A DNA stretch of 22,763 nucleotides. It comes from SIG603 sp963611165 (GTDB taxonomy: Bacteria > Bacillota > Clostridia > Oscillospirales > Acutalibacteraceae). The notes beneath the pieces are model-generated. The model was not told the origin of the DNA and searched no databases. It saw nothing but the letters and a program-made list of their open reading frames with translations. The stretch's first letter is position 1. Every line of letters starts with the position of its first letter. A program made the position numbers and the translations under genes. Where the stretch lies: positions 1 to 22,763 of the forward strand of contig CAVDQG010000032.1 in assembly GCA_963611165.1 (NCBI GenBank), read 5' to 3'. This document shows positions 8,561 to 14,320 of the stretch, in pieces.

Positions 8561-8989
8561 TCACCTCTCCTCAAAGACTATAGCACTGTTCGGGCAGCCC
8601 TGTACGCACATTGGCTGACCTGCATGTGTTTTTGTGCAAAGCTCGCATTTCTGAGCAGGGCCGTCCTCTGTCGGTGCTACGCATCCGTAAGGACATGCAA
8701 CAACACATGTGAAGCAGCCTATGCACTTGTTCTGATCGATAGAGATTACTCCGTCCTTCTTTGTGAGAGCACCTGTGATACAGGACTTAACACAATAAGG
8801 CTCTTTGCAATGACGGCACGAAACAGCGAAGCTGATTCCGTCCTTTTCCTCTACGTTAATTCTCGGATGAATTTCTTTTCCCTTTAAGGCTTTGACCATG
8901 TCCCTTTCTCCGGAATTGGAAAAAGCACAGTAATATTCGCAAAGGTGACAACCTAAGCACCATTTTTCATTGACATAAACACGTTTCAT
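8561..8989 (-). CDS. Four-cluster ferredoxin-type electron carrier (HycB/DmsB-like)
   Basis: The 142-residue protein has four cysteine groups: CLGCHLCEYYC near the N-terminus, CRHCKEPYCVKSC, CIGCFTCVVACPYGC, and CELCTKTHAGQPMCVQGC near the C-terminus. This arrangement is that of 4Fe-4S electron-transfer subunits such as HycB or DmsB. There is no signal peptide, so it is cytoplasmic. It sits between the FMN glutamate synthase gene (24 bases upstream) and the FAD oxidoreductase (4 bases downstream), so it probably wires the two flavoproteins together. GGGGAA precedes the ATG. Confidence 0.9.
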   Translation of the reverse strand: MKRVYVNEKWCLGCHLCEYYCAFSNSGERDMVKALKGKEIHPRINVEEKDGISFAVSCRHCKEPYCVKSCITGALTKKDGVISIDQNKCIGCFTCVVACPYGCVAPTEDGPAQKCELCTKTHAGQPMCVQGCPNSAIVFEER

Positions 8990-9013
8990 AAATACAATTC
9001 CCCGCTACATTAA

Positions 9014-10519
9014 TTATTCGCCTGCGTGCTTGATTCCCAAAATCTCAAGCTCTTTTTCGTTAAGACCTACGCCACGAAGCATCAAGCGGTTTCCTCTGAG
9101 GGCTTCAACTGAGTTGATTCCCATTCCGCCCATGATTTCCTTTATCTCATGTCCCCATGCTGTGACAAGGTTTACCAATCTCTGACTTCCCACATCAGGA
9201 TTAAGTCTCTTAACGAGCTCCGGTCTCTGGGTTGCAATACCCCAGTTACACTTACCGAGCTGACAGCTGCGGCAAAGGTGACAGCCCATAGCGATACAAG
9301 CGGCTGTACCAATGTAGCATGCATCCGCACCGAGTGCGATTGCTTTTACAACGTCTGTTGCACTTCTGATAGATCCTCCGACTACGATGGAAACATTATC
9401 TCTTATTCCCTCGTCACGAAGTCTCTTATCAACGCTTGCCAAAGCAAGCTCAATCGGAATACCGACATTATCACGGATTCTTGTAGGTGCGGCGCCCGTA
9501 CCTCCTCTGAAACCGTCGATTGCGATTACATCAGCACCGCTTCGTGCGATACCCGATGCGATAGCCGAAATGTTATGAACAGCGGCAATCTTAACGATAA
9601 TCGGCTTCTTGTAGCCTGTAGCTTCCTTTAAGGAATAAACAAGCTGTCTCAAGTCCTCAATTGAATAAATATCGTGGTGAGGTGCAGGAGAAATAGCGTC
9701 GCTTCCCTCGGGAACCATTCGAGTCTTTGAAACATCGCCGACCATCTTTGTTCCGGGAAGGTGTCCGCCGATACCGGGCTTAGCGCCCTGACCCATCTTA
9801 ATTTCAATTGCGGCACCCGCCTCGAGGTAATCCTTGTGAACGCCGAAACGTCCCGAAGCTACCTGGCAGATTGTGTTGGGGCCGTACTTGTAGAAGTCCT
9901 TGTGAAGTCCGCCCTCACCTGTGTTGTAATAAATTCCGAGCTCTGTTGCCGCTCTTGCAAGTGAAGCGTGAGCATTGTAGCTGATTGAGCCGTAGCTCAT
10001 AGCTGAGAACATAATCGGCACGCTCAGGTCAAGATGCGGTTTCGCTGTCGGAATGAGCTTTCCGTTTTCGTCACGCTTAATCTCCGCAAGCTTTGAACCG
10101 ACGAAGGTTCTTGTTTCCATCGGCTCACGAAGCGGGTCGATAGGTGGGTTTGTAACCTGTGACGCATTGATTAAAATTTTATCCCAATAAACCGGATACG
10201 GCTCGGGGTTACCCATTGAGGAGAGAAGAACTCCGCCCGTGGCAGCCTGCTTATAAATCTCGGTGATTGCCTTGCCGCTCCAGTTTGCATTTTCTTTAAA
10301 AGTATGATCCGACTTAACAATCTTCAGCGCTCTTGTCGGGCAGAGTGAAACACAGCGGTGACAGTTGACGCACTTTGTTTCGTCACTTATAACCTTTTTA
10401 ACGTCCTCTAAAAAAGAATGTACTTCATTAGCACATTGTCTTTCACATACACGGCAGGAAATACATCTGTCGTAATTCCTGACCACTTCGTACTCAGGGT
10501 ACAGAAAATTTATAGCCAT
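9014..10519 (-). CDS. Glutamate synthase FMN domain with N-terminal ferredoxin domain (GltB domain 2)
   Basis: The 501-residue protein carries two 4Fe-4S motifs at its N-terminus (Cys19, 22, 25, 29 and Cys50, 53, 56, 60). The FMN-binding glutamate synthase barrel follows: PIMFSAMSYGSISYNAH, GEGGLHKDF, AIEIKMGQGAKPGIGGHLPG, IAIDGFRGGTGAAPT, and IVVGGSIRSATDVVKAIALG. A cysteine group near residues 410-424 (MGCHLCRSCQLGKC) corresponds to the 3Fe-4S cluster of GltB. It makes glutamate from 2-oxoglutarate and ammonia released by the glutaminase subunit. The extra N-terminal ferredoxin domain is characteristic of archaeal-type enzymes. AAGGAA precedes the ATG, 36 bases after the glutaminase gene. 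Confidence 0.95.
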   Translation of the reverse strand: MAINFLYPEYEVVRNYDRCISCRVCERQCANEVHSFLEDVKKVISDETKCVNCHRCVSLCPTRALKIVKSDHTFKENANWSGKAITEIYKQAATGGVLLSSMGNPEPYPVYWDKILINASQVTNPPIDPLREPMETRTFVGSKLAEIKRDENGKLIPTAKPHLDLSVPIMFSAMSYGSISYNAHASLARAATELGIYYNTGEGGLHKDFYKYGPNTICQVASGRFGVHKDYLEAGAAIEIKMGQGAKPGIGGHLPGTKMVGDVSKTRMVPEGSDAISPAPHHDIYSIEDLRQLVYSLKEATGYKKPIIVKIAAVHNISAIASGIARSGADVIAIDGFRGGTGAAPTRIRDNVGIPIELALASVDKRLRDEGIRDNVSIVVGGSIRSATDVVKAIALGADACYIGTAACIAMGCHLCRSCQLGKCNWGIATQRPELVKRLNPDVGSQRLVNLVTAWGHEIKEIMGGMGINSVEALRGNRLMLRGVGLNEKELEILGIKHAGE

Positions 10520-10555
10520 TTGCTTAATTCCTTTCTTTTTACAACCGATTTAACA

Positions 10556-11674
10556 TCAGTCTCCCTTTACCATATCGAGAGTATACACAATTCCCTCGCC
10601 GCCCATAGGTGAATAAACCTTATCAAGGTCGGGCTGAATGATTCTGATTGCAGCCTCTTCACTTGAGCAATAAACCATATCGTCCTTTTCGCCGATTATC
10701 ATATTTCTGAGCTTAAGTCTATCGTTGAGAGCCATTAAGCCTCCCTCAAATCCGACTAAGATTGAGAATGGGCCTGTGATAAGCTCGGATGCGAAGATAT
10801 TTCTAAGGAACTCGTGTCTTGCCTTTTCTTCGGGTGACTTCTTTTCAATTGTCTGCCAGAACGGAGCGGCGATAACAGCGCAAATCTCGTCCCAGTTAAG
10901 TTTCTTCTTTCTGTGCAGGTAATCTATTATATAGGTAATAGCCTCAGTATCTGTCTGAAGTGTACATTTATAACCATACATCTCGACCGCACGGCGGTTA
11001 GCGTCATAGGAACTTATTTCACCGTTATGAACTACGGAGTAGTCGAGAAGTGAGAACGGATGAGCGCCGCCCCACCAGCCCGGGGTATTTGTAGGATAAC
11101 GTCCGTGTGCCGTAAAACAATATCCCTCATATTCTTCAAGACGATAGAAACGTCCGACATCCTCGGGATAACCGACAGCCTTGAATGAACCCATGTTCTT
11201 GCCGCTTGAGAAGATGTAGCATCCGTCGTACTCGACATTTACTTTAAATACGCATCTTGCAACAAACTCTTTTTCGTCGAGATGGCTGTCACGAAGCTTT
11301 GCGTGAAGCGGTGTGACGAAGTATCTCCAGATGAGCGGCTCGTCTGTAATTTCGGGAATCGCTCTTGTAGGAATCTTGGAGAGGTTTACTATCTCGAAGT
11401 GCTCCTCAAGGAACTCCTCACAGGTTTTTTTGCACTCCTTATCATCATAGAATACATGGAACGCATAGAAGTCGGCGTAATCGGGATAAATTCCGTATGC
11501 GGCAAATCCGCCTCCGAGTCCGTTCGATCTGTCGTGAAGTACGGCAATCGATTTAATTATGTCCTCGCCGGAAAAGCGCTTTCCGCTTCTTGAAAATATT
11601 CCGCTGATACCGCAGCCTGCAGGGTCTCTGAATTCGCCCTCACGCGGTACTCTGTTAAAAGATAAGCTATTCAT
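10556..11674 (-). CDS. Glutaminase (class II glutamine amidotransferase) subunit of glutamate synthase
   Basis: The 372-residue protein corresponds to domain 1 of GltB. Cys21 in PAGCGISGIF is the expected N-terminal nucleophile, so a 20-residue propeptide would be removed. Further Ntn-hydrolase marks are GRYPTNTPGWWGGAHPF, VVHNGEI and LQTDTEAITYIIDYL. It should release ammonia from glutamine for the FMN subunit encoded next. The ATG is preceded by GAAAGG at a 10-base distance. It is the first gene of the minus-strand train, about 125 bases from the predicted start of transcription, with the terminator/antiterminator leader 11706-11796 in between. Confidence 0.92.
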   Translation of the reverse strand: MNSLSFNRVPREGEFRDPAGCGISGIFSRSGKRFSGEDIIKSIAVLHDRSNGLGGGFAAYGIYPDYADFYAFHVFYDDKECKKTCEEFLEEHFEIVNLSKIPTRAIPEITDEPLIWRYFVTPLHAKLRDSHLDEKEFVARCVFKVNVEYDGCYIFSSGKNMGSFKAVGYPEDVGRFYRLEEYEGYCFTAHGRYPTNTPGWWGGAHPFSLLDYSVVHNGEISSYDANRRAVEMYGYKCTLQTDTEAITYIIDYLHRKKKLNWDEICAVIAAPFWQTIEKKSPEEKARHEFLRNIFASELITGPFSILVGFEGGLMALNDRLKLRNMIIGEKDDMVYCSSEEAAIRIIQPDLDKVYSPMGGEGIVYTLDMVKGD

Positions 11675-11705
11675 ACATCATCAGCCTTTCAGTAGTGTAA
11701 TAAAA

Positions 11706-11791
11706 AAAGGTGCTCATCACCGCACATCTCATTTCCAACTCAAGCACAAATTTAGGGTGCAAGTCGCTAATGTGGAGTGATGAACACCTTT
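11706..11791 (-). terminator. Leader terminator of the glutamate synthase operon with a large structured loop
   Basis: On the minus strand a left arm beginning AAAGGTGTTCATCAC (11791-11777) pairs completely with GTGATGAGCACCTTT (11720-11706), 15 bp with one U-G, and is followed by four more Ts. The 56 bases between the arms are not a simple loop. CACAT/ATGTG continues the stem, and an inner GACT-GCAC ... GTGC-AGTT hairpin can form. It lies in the 5' leader of the train, not after a gene, so it is an attenuator rather than an operon end. Confidence 0.8.
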
Positions 11792-11796
11792 GTTCA
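11781..11796 (-). promoter_or_regulatory. ANTAR-type hexaloop antiterminator hairpin, glutamate synthase leader
   Basis: On the minus strand TGAAC (11796-11792) pairs with GTTCA (11785-11781) around the loop AAAGGT. The loop plus the right arm are the first 11 bases of the terminator 11706-11791, so this hairpin and the terminator cannot coexist. A at loop position 1 and G at position 4 match the known target signature of ANTAR antiterminator proteins. It starts within a few bases of the predicted transcription start, leaving no room for the usual first hairpin. Confidence 0.6.
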
Positions 11797-11805
11797 ACGA
11801 AACAA

Positions 11806-11834
11806 ATGATACACTGACAGAGCCCATTTGTCAA
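11806..11834 (-). promoter_or_regulatory. Sigma-A promoter of the glutamate synthase operon
   Basis: Minus-strand TTGACA (11834-11829), a 17-base spacer, then TATCAT (11811-11806). Transcription is expected to begin near base 11799, directly before the hexaloop hairpin. Confidence 0.85.
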
Positions 11835-11835
11835 G

Positions 11836-11860
11836 ATTTTGAACAAATATTTTCTCGATT
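11836..11860 (-). repeat. Promoter-upstream element shared with glnN, copy 1
   Basis: On the minus strand the 25 bases begin AATCGAGAAAATATTT and end TTCAAAAT, one base before the -35 of the glutamate synthase promoter. The same sequence with three differences stands upstream of the glnN promoter (11940-11964). It could be a binding site for a shared activator or an AT-rich UP element. Confidence 0.6.
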
Positions 11861-11939
11861 CTTGCAAAAATATCAAAAAGAGCTATACATATATATATGA
11901 TTTTTATGTCATTTTGCAAGTTTTGTTCAAAATAAATTC

Positions 11940-11964
11940 AATCTCGAAAATATTTTTTCAAAAT
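11940..11964 (+). repeat. Promoter-upstream element shared with the glutamate synthase operon, copy 2
   Basis: The 25 bases begin AATCTCGAAAATATTT and end TTCAAAAT, matching copy 1 (11836-11860, opposite strand) at 22 positions. They end 5 bases before the -35 of glnN, against 1 base in the other promoter. TTTTGCAAG also stands further upstream in both directions. Confidence 0.6.
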
Positions 11965-11969
11965 AACTG

Positions 11970-11997
11970 TTGACAAGGTTTTAATTTGTGTTATAAT
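11970..11997 (+). promoter_or_regulatory. Sigma-A promoter of glnN
   Basis: TTGACA (11970-11975), a 16-base spacer and TATAAT (11992-11997), both hexamers perfect. The start is expected near 12004, five bases before the hexaloop hairpin. Confidence 0.9.
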
Positions 11998-12008
11998 TTC
12001 ACTCGTAA

Positions 12009-12024
12009 ACAGCAACGGGGCTGT
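12009..12024 (+). promoter_or_regulatory. ANTAR-type hexaloop antiterminator hairpin, glnN leader
   Basis: ACAGC (12009-12013) pairs with GCTGT (12020-12024) around AACGGG, which has A at loop position 1 and G at position 4. The loop and right arm are the first 11 bases of the terminator 12014-12050, so the two structures compete. It is the plus-strand counterpart of the hairpin at 11781-11796. Confidence 0.6.
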
Positions 12025-12050
12025 GGTTCAGTTAGAGCCGCAGCCTCGTT
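12014..12050 (+). terminator. Leader terminator before glnN
   Basis: AACGGGGCTGTGG and CCGCAGCCTCGTT pair at all 13 positions (two G-U) around TTCAGTTAGAG, followed by TTCTTTTTG. It lies between the glnN promoter and its ribosome site, about 60 bases before the start codon, so it must be bypassed for glnN to be expressed. Confidence 0.85.
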
Positions 12051-12110
12051 TTCTTTTTGTTACGCCAAAAGAAAGAAAGTTAATTATTTTGTAACAGGAG
12101 GTTACTTATT

Positions 12111-14198
12111 ATGCCAAACGTCCCAGAATTATTCGGATCCTTAGTCTTTAACGACAAGGTAATGAAAGAAAGACTTCCAAAGAACATCTACAAGTCACTC
12201 CAGAAGACAATCCAGAGCGGCGAGCCACTCACACTTGAGGTTGCCGATGTCGTAGCTAACGCTATGAAGGATTGGGCTTGCGAGAACGGATGCACTCACT
12301 TCACTCACTGGTTCCAGCCTCTCACAGGTGTAACCGCTGAGAAGCACGACTCCTTCATCGAGCCGGCTGGCAAGGGCGAGGTCATCATGAACTTCTCCGG
12401 TAAGGCTCTTGTAAAGGGCGAGCCTGACGCTTCCTCATTCCCGTCCGGTGGACTCAGAGCTACTTTCGAGGCTAGAGGATACACAGCATGGGATCCTACA
12501 AGCTATGCATTTATCAAGGACGGCAGCCTTTGCATTCCGACAGCATTCTGCGGATACAACGGTGAGGCTCTTGATAAGAAAACTCCTCTTCTCCGTTCTA
12601 TGGATGAGGTTTCCAAGCAGGCAATCAGAATTTTAAGACTTTTCGGCAACGAGAAGAGCAAAAAGGTTGTTTCTTCCGTTGGTCCCGAGCAGGAGTACTT
12701 CCTCATTGATAAGGAAGTTTATAAGAAGAGAGAAGACCTCATCTTCACAGGCAGAACACTCTTCGGTGCTGCACCTCCAAAAGGACAGGAGCTTGACGAC
12801 CACTACTTCGGTTCCATTAAGCAGAGAGTTTCCGATTACATGAAGGAACTCGATGAGGAGCTTTGGAAGCTTGGTATTCTCTCCAAGACAAAGCACAACG
12901 AAGTTGCACCTGCTCAGCACGAGCTTGCACCTATTTATTCTGAATCTAATATCGCAACCGACCACAACCAGCTCACAATGGAGGTTATGAAGAAGGTAGC
13001 TTCCAAGCACGGACTTGTTTGCCTCCTCCACGAGAAGCCGTTCGCAGGAATCAACGGTTCAGGTAAGCACAACAACTGGTCACTTTCCACAGATGACGGA
13101 ATCAACCTCTTTGAGCCCGGCAAGACACCGAGAGACAACGCTCAGTTCCTCCTCTTCCTTGCAGCTGTTATCAAGGGTGTTGACGAGTATCAGGATATGC
13201 TCAGACTCAGCGTTGCTTCTGCAGGTAACGACCACCGTTTAGGCGCTAACGAGGCACCTCCTGCTATCATCTCTATCTTCCTCGGCGATGAGCTTCAGGC
13301 TGTTCTTGATTCTATCGAGAACGACACAATCTACGAGGCAGAGGGACAGACACTTATGGACATCGGTTCTTCCGTTCTCCCCCAGTTCGTAAGAGATACA
13401 ACAGACAGAAACAGAACATCTCCGTTTGCTTTCACAGGCAACAAGTTCGAGTTCAGATCCTTAGGTTCCAGCTTCTCCGTTGCTACACCTAACACCTACC
13501 TCAACACTATCGTTGCTGAAGAGCTCGAGCAGTTCGCTGACATCCTCGAGAAGGCAGACAACTTCGATAAGGCACTTTCCGATCTCGTTAAGAAGACAAT
13601 CGTTGACCACAAGAGAATCATCTTCAACGGCAACGGCTATGACGAGTCTTGGGTTAAGGAAGCTGAGGCAAGAGGACTTTACAACCTCAGAACAACTCCT
13701 GACGCTATCCCTGCTCTCATCGCTCCGAAGAACATCGAGCTCTTCACAAAGCACGGCGTTTACAGCGAAGTCGAGATGCACTCCAGATATGAAGTTAAGC
13801 TCGAGAAGTACTGCAAGGTTATCAACATCGAGGCTCTCACAATGATCGATATGGTAAACAAGTATGTTGTTCCTGCAACAGTTGATTACCAGACAAAGCT
13901 TCTTGATTTGGTCGAGAAGAAGAAGGCTCTTGTTGGTTCTTGCCCGGAGGAGAAGCTTCTTTCCGAGTATTCAGAGCTTACAAGCGAGCTTTACACAAAG
14001 CTTCAGGCTTTGGTCGATGCAGACGAGGCTACAGCTTCAATTACAGATCCTGTAGAGCAGACTCTCGCTTACAGAGATTCCGTATTCGCAGCAATGAACG
14101 ACTTGAGACCTGTTGTTGACAAGCTTGAGAGCTTGACAGCTAAGGAATGCTGGCCGCTCCCGACATACAACGACATCATCTACTCAGTTCTTGAGTAA
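12111..14198 (+). CDS. glnN: Type III glutamine synthetase
   Basis: The 695-residue enzyme makes glutamine from glutamate, ammonia and ATP. Its length separates it from type I enzymes (about 450 residues). Typical GSIII stretches are visible: FTHWFQPLTG and SFPSGGLRATFEARGYTAWD in the N-terminal half, GPEQEYFLI, KHNEVAPAQHELAPIY, and the ATP/glutamate-site stretch GINGSGKHNNWS. AGGAGG stands before the ATG. Codon use is strongly biased (for example AAG, GAG, CTC, TCC), as in highly expressed genes. It is transcribed away from the glutamate synthase train from a perfect promoter through a leader terminator, and is followed by amt after another hairpin. It is the ammonia-fixing enzyme of the cluster. 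Confidence 0.97.
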   Translation: MPNVPELFGSLVFNDKVMKERLPKNIYKSLQKTIQSGEPLTLEVADVVANAMKDWACENGCTHFTHWFQPLTGVTAEKHDSFIEPAGKGEVIMNFSGKALVKGEPDASSFPSGGLRATFEARGYTAWDPTSYAFIKDGSLCIPTAFCGYNGEALDKKTPLLRSMDEVSKQAIRILRLFGNEKSKKVVSSVGPEQEYFLIDKEVYKKREDLIFTGRTLFGAAPPKGQELDDHYFGSIKQRVSDYMKELDEELWKLGILSKTKHNEVAPAQHELAPIYSESNIATDHNQLTMEVMKKVASKHGLVCLLHEKPFAGINGSGKHNNWSLSTDDGINLFEPGKTPRDNAQFLLFLAAVIKGVDEYQDMLRLSVASAGNDHRLGANEAPPAIISIFLGDELQAVLDSIENDTIYEAEGQTLMDIGSSVLPQFVRDTTDRNRTSPFAFTGNKFEFRSLGSSFSVATPNTYLNTIVAEELEQFADILEKADNFDKALSDLVKKTIVDHKRIIFNGNGYDESWVKEAEARGLYNLRTTPDAIPALIAPKNIELFTKHGVYSEVEMHSRYEVKLEKYCKVINIEALTMIDMVNKYVVPATVDYQTKLLDLVEKKKALVGSCPEEKLLSEYSELTSELYTKLQALVDADEATASITDPVEQTLAYRDSVFAAMNDLRPVVDKLESLTAKECWPLPTYNDIIYSVLE

Positions 14199-14219
14199 TC
14201 TAAGCTGAATATATTACTT

Positions 14220-14235
14220 TGCACAAAGGCGTGCA
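14220..14235 (+). promoter_or_regulatory. ANTAR-type hexaloop antiterminator hairpin before amt
   Basis: TGCAC (14220-14224) pairs with GTGCA (14231-14235) around AAAGGC (A1, G4), with one further U-G pair outside. The loop and right arm are the first 11 bases of the terminator 14225-14268. It is the third example of the same arrangement in the window. Confidence 0.6.
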
Positions 14236-14268
14236 GTCGAACTTAAAGGCTTTCGACTGCACGCTTTT
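14225..14268 (+). terminator. Terminator between glnN and amt
   Basis: A left arm AAAGGCGTGCAGTCGAA (14225-14241) pairs with TTCGACTGCACGCTTTT (14252-14268), 17 bp with one G-U, around a 10-base loop, followed by AATATTATT. The T run is mostly within the stem. It begins 27 bases after the glnN stop and lies 52 bases before the amt start. It could end glnN transcripts or control read-through into amt. Confidence 0.8.
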
Positions 14269-14320
14269 AATATTATTGAAGGAAAGAATTAAAGAAAGAA
14301 ATGAAAGGAAAGAACAAGTT

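Noticed and set aside
11706..11796. glnA-type or downstream-peptide glutamine riboswitch in the glutamate synthase leader
   Set aside because: I could not match the conserved cores of those motifs as I remember them, and the layout is a terminator with a hexaloop hairpin at its base. A covariance search would settle it.
12027..12037. A second ANTAR hexaloop in the apical loop of the glnN terminator (TTCAGTTAGAG)
   Set aside because: The possible closed loops are five or seven bases and do not have A at position 1 with G at position 4.
14191..14215. A separate promoter for amt (TATATT at 14210-14215)
   Set aside because: No acceptable -35 stands at 16-18 bases. TTGAGT is only 13 bases away, and a start near 14222 would fall inside the hexaloop hairpin. 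Read-through from glnN is more likely.
14219..14320. Upstream extension of amt to an ATG at 14219
   Set aside because: It would place the 17-bp terminator hairpin and the AAAGGAA ribosome site inside the coding region. The start at 14321 fits the family's N-terminus.
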